From the NCBI GenBank assembly GCA_946557105.1, contig CAMNSZ010000015.1, positions 1 to 59,710 on the forward strand: 59,710 nucleotides of DNA, written 5' to 3'. A program made the position numbers and the translations under genes. Shown here in pieces: positions 15,908 to 24,795 of the stretch. The DNA is from an uncultured Lachnospiraceae bacterium. Its GTDB lineage: Bacteria; Bacillota; Clostridia; Lachnospirales; Lachnospiraceae. Position 1 is the stretch's first letter, and the number at the start of each line of letters is the position of its first letter. Below the pieces are notes generated by a model that was not told the origin of the DNA, did no database searches, and saw only the letters and a list, made by a program, of their open reading frames with translations.

Positions 15908-17735
15908 TAAGGAAGGACAGAAAAAAGAGAAACAAAGTATGCGGCACGTGATAGCGGCGACTCTTGGGTTTATGATGCGGACGGCGTGGAAGGAAAAGCC
16001 GATGCTATTCGGAGCTTATGTGCTGTCATTTATAGCGGAATGTATGCAGAAGATACAAATGGTAGTCATTCCCAAGTTCCTTTTGGATGAAATAATAATG
16101 ATTGTGGAGGGAGCGCCTGTTCAAGAGCATTTACAGAAAGCTGCTTTTTATGCGGCGTTGATTTGCGGAGTGAATCTTTTGGCAAATGTGATGTCAAACG
16201 TGTCGGCGCAGATGAAAAGTGTCATAGGAGAATGGTTTAACGAATTTTTTGAGTTACAGATTGCCGAGCATACCATGAAAATAGATTTTGAGCATACCGA
16301 GGATCCGGAAGCCCTGAATCAGTTAAATCTTGGAAAGGAAGGAATCAGCTGGTACAGCGGCGGCGTGACAGGTGTGCTGAACGGTTTTTATGATATTATC
16401 CTTAACGTTACGGTAATTTTAGGTATGGGAACGGTTATTGTTCTGACCTGTCCGCTGCTCTTACCTATTCAGATAGCAGGACTTCTTGCCATAGCATTTT
16501 TTAACGCCAAAAATAACAAGTGTGAAGTGAAGTGGTATGGGGAGCTGGCAAAAACAAACAGGGAATTTGGGTATTATCTGTTCCAGCTGGCAGATTTCTC
16601 CTACGGAAAGGATATCCGCTTGTATGACAGTGCGGAGATGATGTGTAAAAAGGCGGATAAAATTTCCAGAAAGCAGGCGGAAGGCTGGCGCAATGTGGCG
16701 AGGATGGAATGTAGATATAATTGGGGAATGGATATCGCCAATGCGCTGAGGGACGGCTTTGGATATTTTTATATCGGTTATCTTGCGCTGACAAAGGTGA
16801 TTGGTATCGGTGATTTTGCCATGTGTGTGGCTTCCGCCTCCTCATTGTATCATGGGATGAGAGGGATCGTGGTGGGCTGTCAGGAGATTGTAAAGCGCTG
16901 TAATTATGCGTATCAGTATATAAAATTCCTCGAATACCCGGCGGCGATGCCAAAGGGAGACAAGGCTGTGACGGACGGAAAGCACATTATAGAATTTTCC
17001 CATGTGAGCTTTAAGTATCCTCGTTCGGAGCAGTTTGTCTTGGAGGATATTAATCTCACAATCAATCAGGGAGAGCATTTGGCGCTTGTGGGGTTAAACG
17101 GCGCGGGGAAGACGACCTTGGTAAAGCTCTTATGCCGGCTATATGATGTGACGGAGGGCCAAATTTTAATTGACGGGGTGGATATCAGAGAGTATTCCGA
17201 GGAGGAATATAGAAAGCTTTTTGCGGTGGTATTTCAAGATTTTAAACTTTTTGCGTATACGCTTCGTGAAAATATTTCCTTTGGAGAAAGCGCCAAAGAC
17301 GAGGAAATTCAGCGCGTGCTTGAGCTTTCAGGCTTCTATGAAGACACAAGGAAGCTTCCGGAGGGTCTGAATACCATTATTTATAAGAGCATTGACGAGC
17401 ATGGGATAGAGCTTTCCGGCGGGCAGCAGCAAAAGACTGCAATCAGCCGCGCCCTGTACCGGGATGCGCCGATTGTGATTTTGGATGAGCCCACGGCCGC
17501 TTTGGACCCTATTGCCGAGTATGATATTTACCGTCACTTTGACTGTCTTGTGGGAAATAAGACGGCAATCTATATTTCACACCGTCTGTCAAGCTGCAGA
17601 TTTTGTCACAGAATTGCGGTATTTGGCGACAAAACCATAAAGGAGTACGGTACGCACGATGAGCTTGTGGGCAGGGAGGACGGCATTTATGCGCAAATGT
17701 TCAAGGCGCAGGCTAAATATTTTACACCGGTGTAA
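15894..17735 (+). CDS. ABC exporter subunit (membrane plus ATPase domain), second of the plus-strand pair
   Basis: A 613-residue half-transporter. The start MEKHNKEGQKKEKQ is chosen because GGAGG in the end of the preceding gene lies just upstream. The reading frame runs open to 15756 but that stretch is a shadow of the preceding gene. Membrane helices occupy about residues 25-330. Walker A GLNGAGKTT is near 400, signature LSGGQQQK near 507, then Walker B IVILDEPTAALDP and YISHRLSS. The partner is the 14036-15907 product. The stop codon lies inside a perfect palindrome. Confidence 0.92.
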   Translation: MEKHNKEGQKKEKQSMRHVIAATLGFMMRTAWKEKPMLFGAYVLSFIAECMQKIQMVVIPKFLLDEIIMIVEGAPVQEHLQKAAFYAALICGVNLLANVMSNVSAQMKSVIGEWFNEFFELQIAEHTMKIDFEHTEDPEALNQLNLGKEGISWYSGGVTGVLNGFYDIILNVTVILGMGTVIVLTCPLLLPIQIAGLLAIAFFNAKNNKCEVKWYGELAKTNREFGYYLFQLADFSYGKDIRLYDSAEMMCKKADKISRKQAEGWRNVARMECRYNWGMDIANALRDGFGYFYIGYLALTKVIGIGDFAMCVASASSLYHGMRGIVVGCQEIVKRCNYAYQYIKFLEYPAAMPKGDKAVTDGKHIIEFSHVSFKYPRSEQFVLEDINLTINQGEHLALVGLNGAGKTTLVKLLCRLYDVTEGQILIDGVDIREYSEEEYRKLFAVVFQDFKLFAYTLRENISFGESAKDEEIQRVLELSGFYEDTRKLPEGLNTIIYKSIDEHGIELSGGQQQKTAISRALYRDAPIVILDEPTAALDPIAEYDIYRHFDCLVGNKTAIYISHRLSSCRFCHRIAVFGDKTIKEYGTHDELVGREDGIYAQMFKAQAKYFTPV

Positions 17736-17739
17736 AATA
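17718..17739. terminator. Perfect 22-nt palindrome over a stop codon
   Basis: The arms TATTTTACACC/GGTGTAAAATA meet without a loop over the stop codon of the second plus-strand exporter gene. The convergent feoB gene ends 45 nt further on. It could be a weak two-way terminator or a protein-binding site; no long T tract follows. Confidence 0.45.
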
Positions 17740-17780
17740 ACCCTGACGGCGGGCTGAGTCCTGACCATGCCGATTTTGGG

Positions 17781-19634
17781 TCAGCTCAGTATGATATTGA
17801 CGAGCGCACAGGCCAAAATTCCGCACACGGTGGGAAGGAAAAAGGAGAGAAGAGTCCATTTTAAGCTGCCTGTTTCTTTTTGCACGGTGAGCAGGGTGGT
17901 TGCACAGGGCCAATGCATAAGTGAGAAAAGGCAGGTACACAGGGCGGTGCGGACAGTCCAGCCGTTGTCTGTCAGAAGCTCTTTAAAATATTTCAGATTA
18001 TCGATTTCAGTAAGAGAGCCTGTGGCGGAATACGCCATGAGGATGATGGGCAGTACGATTTCATTGGCGGGCATACCTAGAATGAAGGCAAGCAGAATGA
18101 CGCCGTCAAGTCCCATCACGCGGGCAAAGGGGTCCAGAGTCTCTGCGGTGAAGCTCAGCAGGGTGCCTGAGCCTGCTGGAATATTTGCCATGGCCCAGAT
18201 TACAATGCCGGCGGGAACGGCTACGGTCACGGCTCTCCCAAGCACAAAGACTGTGCGGTCTAAAACGGAGCGAATCAGTATATTTCCAAGCTTAGGACGT
18301 CTGTAAGGGGGCAGCTCCAGCGAAAAAAAAGAGCGCTGCCCCCTCAGGATTGTCGCCGATAAAAATTTTGAGGCGGCAAAGGTCATGAGGACGCTGAGCA
18401 AAATAAAGCCGGTAAGGGCAAGAGCGGCGCAAAGCGAACCGGTTAAACCGGTTTTAGAGCCGATAAAAAACAGAGTGATCAGAGTAATCAGAGTCGGAAA
18501 GCGCCCGTTGCAGGGCACGAAGCTGTTGGTGAGGATGGCAATAAGCCGCTCTCTCGGGGAGGCGATAATGCGGCAGCCTGTGACTCCTACCGCATTGCAG
18601 CCAAAGCCCATAGTCATGGTAAGCGCTTGTTTTCCGCAGGCGCTGCATTTTTTTAAAGGACAATCCAGATTATAAGCAATCCGGGGTAAGTAGCCTATGT
18701 CCTCTAGCAGTGTAAAAAGCGGAAAGAAAATCGCCATGGGCGGCAGCATTACGGACACAATCCATGTGAGCACACGATATACTCCGGTAACTAAAAGACT
18801 GATAAGCCACGAGGGCGCCTGCAGGGTGGAAAAAAGTCCGTAAAGCTTATTTTCCCCCCAATGAAAGAATGTGGATAAAAGGGAGGAAGGATAATTGGCG
18901 CCCACGATTGTCAGCCAGAAAATTAAAGCGAGTAAAAGGAGCATGACGGGATAGGCCGTGTGTTTTCCGGTAAAAATACTGTCCAGAACACGATCCTTTT
19001 TTTGATAGTCGGAATTTTTATAGGAAATAACTTCCAGACTAAGCTCGGTGGCAAGCTCAGAAAATAATAGCGTGTCGTCCTCCGAGAACTCCACGGATTT
19101 ATTTAGAGATTTGGAACCGGCGTTCTCCGGCGCGGTGCAGGAGGTCTGGCGTAAATGCTTTGTCAGCTCCTTTAAGCCGTTTCTCTTCCGGGCGGCAGTG
19201 CCGACGACGGGTATCCCAAGCTGTTTTTCCAGATGCTTAAGATGGATATGTATTCCTTTTTTTTCGGCTTCGTCCATAAGATTGACACAAAGGAGTACAT
19301 GAGGACAGACGCTTGTTACCTGTAGTGTGAGCAGCAGATTGCGCTCCAGACAGGTAGCGTCACAGACCACTATCACCATGTCGTATTGCTCCATGCAAAG
19401 AAAGTCTCTGGTGACTTCTTCCTCGGCGGAGTGTGGAATCAGAGAATAGGTTCCTGGTAAGTCTACAAGCTCGTACAGAACGGTTTCGGTGGAGAAGCAG
19501 CCCCGGGCAAGGGAAACGGTTTTTCCCGACCAGTTGCCTGTGTGCTGATGCATACCTGTCAATCTGTTGAAAAGAGTGCTTTTTCCTACGTTTGGGTTGC
19601 CTACAAGGGCTATGGTTTTTTTTAATTTATGCAA
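17781..19634 (-). CDS. feoB: Ferrous iron transporter FeoB
   Basis: A 617-residue Fe2+ importer of the membrane. The N-terminal G domain has G1 GNPNVGKST at about residue 12-20, G3 DLPGTYSL, and G4-like NLMDEAEK. The membrane region from about 230 includes the gate motifs GFGCNAVGVTGCR and LTNSFVPCNGRFP with conserved Cys and Asn. The length is at the short end for FeoB. Translation appears to start at TTG with GGGAGG upstream, only 5 nt after the feoA stop, so the two genes are coupled. Confidence 0.95.
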   Translation of the reverse strand: MHKLKKTIALVGNPNVGKSTLFNRLTGMHQHTGNWSGKTVSLARGCFSTETVLYELVDLPGTYSLIPHSAEEEVTRDFLCMEQYDMVIVVCDATCLERNLLLTLQVTSVCPHVLLCVNLMDEAEKKGIHIHLKHLEKQLGIPVVGTAARKRNGLKELTKHLRQTSCTAPENAGSKSLNKSVEFSEDDTLLFSELATELSLEVISYKNSDYQKKDRVLDSIFTGKHTAYPVMLLLLALIFWLTIVGANYPSSLLSTFFHWGENKLYGLFSTLQAPSWLISLLVTGVYRVLTWIVSVMLPPMAIFFPLFTLLEDIGYLPRIAYNLDCPLKKCSACGKQALTMTMGFGCNAVGVTGCRIIASPRERLIAILTNSFVPCNGRFPTLITLITLFFIGSKTGLTGSLCAALALTGFILLSVLMTFAASKFLSATILRGQRSFFSLELPPYRRPKLGNILIRSVLDRTVFVLGRAVTVAVPAGIVIWAMANIPAGSGTLLSFTAETLDPFARVMGLDGVILLAFILGMPANEIVLPIILMAYSATGSLTEIDNLKYFKELLTDNGWTVRTALCTCLFSLMHWPCATTLLTVQKETGSLKWTLLSFFLPTVCGILACALVNIILS

Positions 19635-19638
19635 ATTC

Positions 19639-19890
19639 CTATACCTCCCGAACCAGAATATTTTGACTGTCTGTTATCCGCAGCGCAATAATGCAGCCCC
19701 GGATAAGATATGCCCTTGGGTCGCCATGGGGACTTTCGCCTACGCAGATAACGGAAATTCCGGGCATAAAGCCTAAGGAAAATAAGCTGTTCTTAATATA
19801 TTCCGCTCCGGACAGCTCGGCGATAACGGCGCTTTGCCGGATAGGAAGCATATTTAGGGGAAAGAGCGTGCTGGAAGGATTTGGGTTCAT
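19639..19890 (-). CDS. feoA: FeoA family protein
   Basis: An 83-residue SH3-like accessory protein for FeoB. It contains the family pattern LSLGFMPGISVICVGESPHGDPRAYLIRG split over residues 38-66. It is the first gene of a feoA-feoB operon read leftward. AAGG precedes the start. Regulation by Fur-type or DtxR-type repressors is usual for the pathway, but no clear operator was found upstream. Confidence 0.92.
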   Translation of the reverse strand: MNPNPSSTLFPLNMLPIRQSAVIAELSGAEYIKNSLFSLGFMPGISVICVGESPHGDPRAYLIRGCIIALRITDSQNILVREV

Positions 19891-20028
19891 GGAATACCTT
19901 ACGTTATGGCGCAGCCTTTATTTGTCGTTGTGTTATTGTATGGAAGATTCAGAATAAATGTGCTTGTTTGATTGTAACGGCTGGATTTTTTTTGCAGGCC
20001 CGAAGCTTTGGGTTGATCTATAAAAGGC

Positions 20029-20057
20029 TTGACTTTTTTGGAAGAAAATGTTACTTT
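20029..20057 (+). promoter_or_regulatory. Promoter of the antiporter leader
   Basis: TTGACT at 20029-20034 and TACTTT at 20052-20057 are 17 nt apart. Transcription would begin at about 20064-20068, where the conserved leader starts. Confidence 0.6.
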
Positions 20058-20067
20058 ATGTTACAGT

Positions 20068-20309
20068 TAAGAGGGAGTAGTTGCAACGTGCAATCAACAT
20101 ACCCCGGTGACAAGACATTTCGGGAAGCGAAGAAGTGTCAGGCCGTGGTTGCACGCTTTCATTCCCGCAGGCAATGAGCCAAATGGCCGACTCAAAAGGC
20201 TGCATGGCATTATGCGGGCAAATTGGCGGACGCCGCGGGTTTTTCCGGATTGCCGGATACCGAGTGAGAGAACAAGACTTTTAGCACATTTGTGCAAAAG
20301 TCTTTTTTT
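20068..20309 (+). ncRNA. Structured leader, candidate yybP-ykoY (Mn2+) riboswitch
   Basis: The leader opens with GGGAGTAG, the hallmark start of yybP-ykoY RNAs. A helix CGTGCAA/TTGCACG (about 20087 and 20149) encloses CAACATACCCCGG and GACAAGAC-like elements. A strong terminator hairpin closes the leader. The gene controlled is a cation/Ca2+ exchanger, a known target class of this manganese riboswitch. The assignment rests on remembered consensus and context, not a covariance search. The GC-rich middle (20170-20250) is longer than usual. Confidence 0.55.
20274..20309 (+). terminator. Intrinsic terminator at the end of the leader
   Basis: The stem AAGACTTTT-A-GCACA / TGTGC-AAAAGTCTT has a 2-nt loop and is followed by seven T. 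It lies 158 nt before the antiporter start, so it fits a premature terminator controlled by the leader. Confidence 0.85.
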
Positions 20310-20466
20310 GTTCTTACACAGCAAAATTCGTCTTTGCGGGAAGGAACGCTTGCGGCGCTTTTTCCGGGGACTCTAAGTCTGGCGGACAAGCAGGTATGTC
20401 CATGTAGGCGGACGCAGCGCGGCGTGTTTGGGAAGGCTGATTTAGGAAGCTCAGAAGGAAGAGAGG

Positions 20467-21411
20467 ATGAATATGGAAATATTACTGCAATTTTTACTGT
20501 TGATATTAGGCTTTGTGATGTTGATGAAGGGCGCCGACTGGTTTGTGGATGGGGCGGCAAAAATAGCGGACAGGTTCGGCATTCCCCAGCTTGTGATAGG
20601 ACTTACCATTGTGGCTATCGGAACCTCGCTTCCGGAGGCGGCGGTCAGCCTTTCGGCGGCATTAAAGGGAAGCGCGGAAATAACCATAGGGAATGTGCTG
20701 GGAAGCAATATCCTGAATATATTAATCATATTGGGACTGACTGCGGTGGTCCGGGCAATCTCGGTGCAGAAGTCTACAGTATGCTATGAAATTCCTTTTA
20801 TTATTTTTATTACGGCGCTGCTTGCGGTTTTGGGACTTTGGGATAATCAGGTCAACCGTGCCGAGGGAGGAATCCTTGTAATATTGTTGATTATCTATTT
20901 AGTATATCTGCTCCGCATGGCAAGAAAAGGCAACGCAGCACAGGAGGCTGTGGAAACGGATAAAAGGGAAGCCATGATAAAGCTTCTGGCTATGGTGTTA
21001 ATAGGTGTGGGGCTGATTGTCTGGGGAAGCGATGTGACGGTGGACGCCGCCACGAAAATAGCTACCTTTTTTAAAATGAGCCCGCGCTTTATCGGACTTA
21101 CCATCGTGGCGCTGGGAACGTCTCTGCCGGAGCTTGTTACCAGTGTTACTGCGGCGCTGAAGGGCAATTCGGATATTGCGATGGGAAATATCGTGGGCAG
21201 CAATATTTTCAATGTTTTGTTTGTGGTAGGCGCTACGGCTTTAATTACGCCCGTGACCTATTCAGCGGATTTCATGGTTGACAGCGTTGCGGCTGTTGGC
21301 GCGGCTGCGCTTTTGCTCTTATGCGTTGTAGGAAAAAGAAAGCTCACAAGGCTGGGCGGCGTGCTTCTGTTAATGGGTTATGTGGCATATTTTGCCTATT
21401 TGATACGGTAA
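20467..21411 (+). CDS. Calcium/sodium (CaCA family) antiporter, YrbG-like
   Basis: A 314-residue inner-membrane exchanger with about ten helices in two inverted halves. The alpha repeats are GTSLPEAAVSLSAALKG...GNVLGSNILNI near residues 55-85 and GTSLPELVTSVTAALKG...GNIVGSNIFNV near 215-250, holding the ion-binding Glu residues. It would extrude divalent cations in exchange for Na+ or H+. The upstream leader suggests that Mn2+ could be a physiological substrate. GAGAGG precedes the ATG. Confidence 0.93.
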   Translation: MNMEILLQFLLLILGFVMLMKGADWFVDGAAKIADRFGIPQLVIGLTIVAIGTSLPEAAVSLSAALKGSAEITIGNVLGSNILNILIILGLTAVVRAISVQKSTVCYEIPFIIFITALLAVLGLWDNQVNRAEGGILVILLIIYLVYLLRMARKGNAAQEAVETDKREAMIKLLAMVLIGVGLIVWGSDVTVDAATKIATFFKMSPRFIGLTIVALGTSLPELVTSVTAALKGNSDIAMGNIVGSNIFNVLFVVGATALITPVTYSADFMVDSVAAVGAAALLLLCVVGKRKLTRLGGVLLLMGYVAYFAYLIR

Positions 21412-21414
21412 ATA

Positions 21415-21444
21415 TTGCATAAAGGGGAATGGAAATGATATAAT
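21415..21444 (+). promoter_or_regulatory. Promoter of malQ
   Basis: TTGCAT at 21415-21420 and a perfect TATAAT at 21439-21444 are 18 nt apart. The promoter starts right after the antiporter stop and lies about 50 nt before malQ. Confidence 0.7.
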
Positions 21445-21495
21445 AAACGTAGGCTTGAAGAATAGAGCCTATGCTTATTTTGAGAGGAAAAAGCT

Positions 21496-22980
21496 ATGAG
21501 AAAACAGGGTATATTACTGCCGGTTTCCAGTATACCATCCAAGTACGGAATCGGAACCTTTGGAAGGGAAAGCTATGAGTTTGTAGATTTTTTGAAAAAA
21601 GCAGGTCAGAGGCTGTGGCAGATTCTGCCGTTAGGCCCTACGGGAAAGGGTGATTCGCCCTACCAGTCTTTTTCTACCTTTGCGGGGAATCCTTATTATA
21701 TTGATTTGATAAAGCTCACGGAGGAGGGCTATCTGACAAAGGAGGAATGCGATTCTTATGATTTCGGAGACAACGAGCATTATGTGGATTATGAGAAGGT
21801 TTACAAGGCTCGTTTTGCAGTACTTAGGACGGCTTGGCAGCGCGCTAAGACGCTTGGGGTGGAGAATCGGGGCGATTATGCCGAATTTGTCCGTAATAAC
21901 AGCGGCTGGCTGGAGGATTATGCGTTGTACATGTCGGTGAAGAAGGAATTTTGCGGCAGCAGCTTTTTAGAATGGGATGACGATATCAGGCTGCGCAAAC
22001 CGGAAGCGTTGGAGAAATATCGAAGGGAGCTTTCCGAGGAAATCCGTTTTTATAAATTTCAGCAGTACCTTTTTGCAAAGCAGTGGAGAGAGCTAAAGAA
22101 ATACGCAAATGATTCGGGCATTGAGATTGTGGGAGATATTCCTATTTATGTGGCGTTTGACAGCGCGGATACGTGGGCGAATCCGGAGTTATTTTTATTG
22201 GATGAGGAAGGGGAGCCTATCGGTGTGGCAGGCTGTCCGCCCGATGCCTTTGCCGTTACGGGTCAGCTTTGGGGAAATCCTTTATACCGTTGGGAATACC
22301 ACCAAAAAACAGGCTATGCGTGGTGGATGCAGCGGATTGCCCATTGCTACGAGCTGTATGATGTGGTGCGCATCGACCATTTCAGGGGCTTTGACGAATA
22401 TTGGTTTGTACCCTACAAGGACCCTACGGCGGAGCGTGGACACTGGGAAAAGGGACCGGGGTATGAGTTTTTCCAGACAATGAAGGAGAAGCTGGGAGAT
22501 AAAAAGGTGATTGCCGAGGACTTGGGCTTTTTGACGGACAGCGTGATGGAGCTGGTAAAGCGTACCGGATATCCGGGAATGAAGATTATTCATTTTGCCT
22601 TCGACGGGGGAGCGGATAATATTTATCTTCCCCATAATTATGAACGCAATTGCGTGGTGTACACGGGAACGCATGACAACGAAACTACGTGGGGCTTTAT
22701 ACAGTCGCGTTCCCCTCATGAGAGGAGCTTTTTGGAACGGTATCTGAGCAGGACGGGAGAGAAGGAGCTAATCTGGGAGCTGATTCGTCTTGCAGTGTCC
22801 AGCGTGGCGGACACCGCAATAATTCCCATGCAGGATTATCTGGAACTTGGCAATGAGGCAAGGATAAACACGCCTTCCACATTGGGTGATAATTGGAAGT
22901 GGCGGATGGATAAGGACGCGTTGAACGACGAGCTGGCGGAGAGGATACATGCCATGGCAAGGCTGTACGGAAGAGAATAG
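21496..22980 (+). CDS. malQ: 4-alpha-glucanotransferase (amylomaltase, GH77)
   Basis: A 494-residue cytoplasmic enzyme of the usual length. It transfers alpha-1,4-glucan segments between maltodextrins during glycogen or maltose use. GH77 blocks are visible: LPVSSIPSKYGIGTFG at the N-terminus, WQILPLGPTGKGDSPYQS, VRIDHFRGFDEYW with the catalytic Asp, VIAEDLGFLT with the catalytic Glu, and TGTHDNETTWGF with the third acid. GAGAGG precedes the ATG, and the gene has its own promoter. Confidence 0.96.
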   Translation: MRKQGILLPVSSIPSKYGIGTFGRESYEFVDFLKKAGQRLWQILPLGPTGKGDSPYQSFSTFAGNPYYIDLIKLTEEGYLTKEECDSYDFGDNEHYVDYEKVYKARFAVLRTAWQRAKTLGVENRGDYAEFVRNNSGWLEDYALYMSVKKEFCGSSFLEWDDDIRLRKPEALEKYRRELSEEIRFYKFQQYLFAKQWRELKKYANDSGIEIVGDIPIYVAFDSADTWANPELFLLDEEGEPIGVAGCPPDAFAVTGQLWGNPLYRWEYHQKTGYAWWMQRIAHCYELYDVVRIDHFRGFDEYWFVPYKDPTAERGHWEKGPGYEFFQTMKEKLGDKKVIAEDLGFLTDSVMELVKRTGYPGMKIIHFAFDGGADNIYLPHNYERNCVVYTGTHDNETTWGFIQSRSPHERSFLERYLSRTGEKELIWELIRLAVSSVADTAIIPMQDYLELGNEARINTPSTLGDNWKWRMDKDALNDELAERIHAMARLYGRE

Positions 22981-22988
22981 AGGACGGA

Positions 22989-23843
22989 ATGATATATTTA
23001 AAGCATTTTTCATTTCCCGATGTGGAGAGGGAGTATAGTTTTGTGATGGACCAAAAGAGAACGTGCTACGACACCTATTATCCTTTTTTGATATTGTCAA
23101 AGCATTCTCTGAGGATGTTGGATTTTGAGCCTGTTACGGTATTATATGGGGGAAACGGTTCGGGAAAGACAACCGCCCTGAATGTGATTGCCGAGAAATT
23201 AGGGCTTGGGCGAGATACCCTATACAACAGGAGTAATTTTTTTGAAACCTACACGGATATGTGCGATTATGAAACGGAGGAACCTGTTCCCCCTAACAGC
23301 AGAATTATAACCAGTGATGATGTGTTTGATTTTATCTTAAATTTAAGGAACCTGAATGAAGGAGTCAATCAAAGACGGGAGGAATTATTCGAGGAATATC
23401 TGGATGCAAAGTATTCACGTTTTCAGATGAAATCGCTGGAGGATTACGACAGGCTGAAAAAGGCTCATATGGCAAAGACAAAAACACAGTCAAAATTCGT
23501 GAGAAACAATATAATGAATAACGTGCGGGAGCATTCCAATGGGGAGAGCGCATTTATTTATTTTACGGAGAAGATTCGTGAGAACGGGCTGTATCTTTTG
23601 GATGAGCCTGAAAACAGCCTTTCTCCCCTGCGGCAGCAGGAGCTTTTGAAATTTTTGGAAGATTCGGCGCGTTTTTTTGGATGTCAGTTTATTATATCCA
23701 CTCATTCGCCCTTTCTCTTGTCCTTAAGGAGCGCTAAAATTTATGATTTGGACGAGGACGTAGTGGATGTAAAGAGGTGGACGGAATTGTCAGGGGTTCG
23801 TGCTTATTATGAGTTTTTTAAGGAGCATGAGAGCGAATTTTAA
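22989..23843 (+). CDS. AAA family ATPase (ABC/SMC-like fold)
   Basis: A 284-residue P-loop protein. Walker A YGGNGSGKTT lies near residue 55, Walker B LYLLDEPENSLSPLRQQ near 200, and a His switch IISTHSPFLLSL near 235, the layout of single-domain ATPases of the ABC-like/OLD group. An insert with KMAKTKTQSKFVRN lies between the motifs. No partner domain or nuclease is fused. It starts 9 nt after malQ, so the two are probably cotranscribed. The role is unknown. Confidence 0.85.
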   Translation: MIYLKHFSFPDVEREYSFVMDQKRTCYDTYYPFLILSKHSLRMLDFEPVTVLYGGNGSGKTTALNVIAEKLGLGRDTLYNRSNFFETYTDMCDYETEEPVPPNSRIITSDDVFDFILNLRNLNEGVNQRREELFEEYLDAKYSRFQMKSLEDYDRLKKAHMAKTKTQSKFVRNNIMNNVREHSNGESAFIYFTEKIRENGLYLLDEPENSLSPLRQQELLKFLEDSARFFGCQFIISTHSPFLLSLRSAKIYDLDEDVVDVKRWTELSGVRAYYEFFKEHESEF

Positions 23844-23890
23844 ATCAGCCGGTGACTTATTGCATGTGAGGTTTTGGCAGGTCATACATA

Positions 23891-23931
23891 AAAACAGAGA
23901 CTTTCTTTGGGAGAAGGTCTCTGTTTTGGTA
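23891..23931. terminator. Terminator between the AAA ATPase and CYTH genes
   Basis: A 16-bp stem (23891-23906 with 23912-23927, one GU pair) has a 5-nt loop. It has A-rich and T-rich flanks suited to both strands and lies between convergent genes. Confidence 0.8.
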
Positions 23932-23940
23932 TATTGAAGG

Positions 23941-24453
23941 CTATACTTTTGTAAAGAATTCGGAGGCAGGGTGCAACGCCATATAGGAATTGTGGCATTC
24001 CTCCCGATAGGTTACGTCCTCGTCAAACCAGTCGGGAGGAACAAATGCCTCGGCGGCTTCCTTGCTGCCGAATTCAACCTCCGCCATAATCAGGGGAGCA
24101 AAGGGAGGGTCAAACACATCCAACTCAATGGTCAGGCAGTAATCCTCGGGAGGAGTGGGGAAGCCTTCCTTGAAGCCCGGATTTTGCAGGGGAATCAGGT
24201 AGCGTTTTTTGGAGATAATATTGCCGTCTGCCTTCTCTCTAAGATGATAATAAGCCTCTTTGTTTAAAGAAAGGTTGCTTTCTTCCCTTGCCAGCATTCC
24301 GACGCCCTTATAGGTCAGATAATATTCGTCATTCTCCTTGCGCACACGCACCACGGGGGTGACGTTTAAGTAAGCCTGTTCAATATGGTGGCAGGGATAG
24401 CTCTCCAAATTATCGGGCAGGGATTTTATTGTAAATTTACGTTCAATTTCCAT
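23941..24453 (-). CDS. CYTH domain protein (triphosphate tunnel enzyme)
   Basis: A 170-residue cytoplasmic protein. It starts with the family signature MEIERKF, the metal-binding ExExK motif, and continues with basic strands VVRVRKENDEYYLTYKG and ISKKRYLIPL that line the triphosphate tunnel, and acidic ELDVFD and AEVEFGS strands. Members hydrolyse inorganic tripolyphosphate or thiamine triphosphate or, in another branch, act as adenylyl cyclases. The substrate is not predictable. The ATG at 24453 is chosen because the family begins at this motif; an upstream ATG at 24480 is in frame. Confidence 0.9.
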   Translation of the reverse strand: MEIERKFTIKSLPDNLESYPCHHIEQAYLNVTPVVRVRKENDEYYLTYKGVGMLAREESNLSLNKEAYYHLREKADGNIISKKRYLIPLQNPGFKEGFPTPPEDYCLTIELDVFDPPFAPLIMAEVEFGSKEAAEAFVPPDWFDEDVTYREECHNSYMALHPASEFFTKV

Positions 24454-24795
24454 GGTAGTCCTCATTTCTGTGCAACACATATCATTTGCATAGAATTATT
24501 ATATCACAATCGGAGGAAAAATTCTAGAAATATAGTGGAAAAATGTTACAAATGTGTTGTTGCTTTATATTGTTTTGGTGAGATGAGTTTTTGCGGCATA
24601 TTATGGGAATAATACCTTACGGGAGTACAGGCTTAGGGATTAAAGGTACGACTTAAGTCAAGTCCGTTCAACTATTAATTGAAATATTGTGAGGAAATGT
24701 GTATACTGTCCTTATAATATGGATAAATATGTCAGCGCGTATCAGAGCCTCTTCCCGCATGGGCAGGGCTTATGCGGGAAAGGAATGGGTATTAT
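24454..24795. promoter_or_regulatory. Divergent intergenic region with a strong promoter
   Basis: TTGAAA at 24679-24684 and TATACT at 24702-24707 are separated by 17 nt and point to the DJ-1/PfpI gene, leaving a leader of roughly 80 nt. The region near 24500-24520 is AT-rich and may hold the CYTH promoter on the other strand. No coding sequence or RNA gene is visible. Confidence 0.65.
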
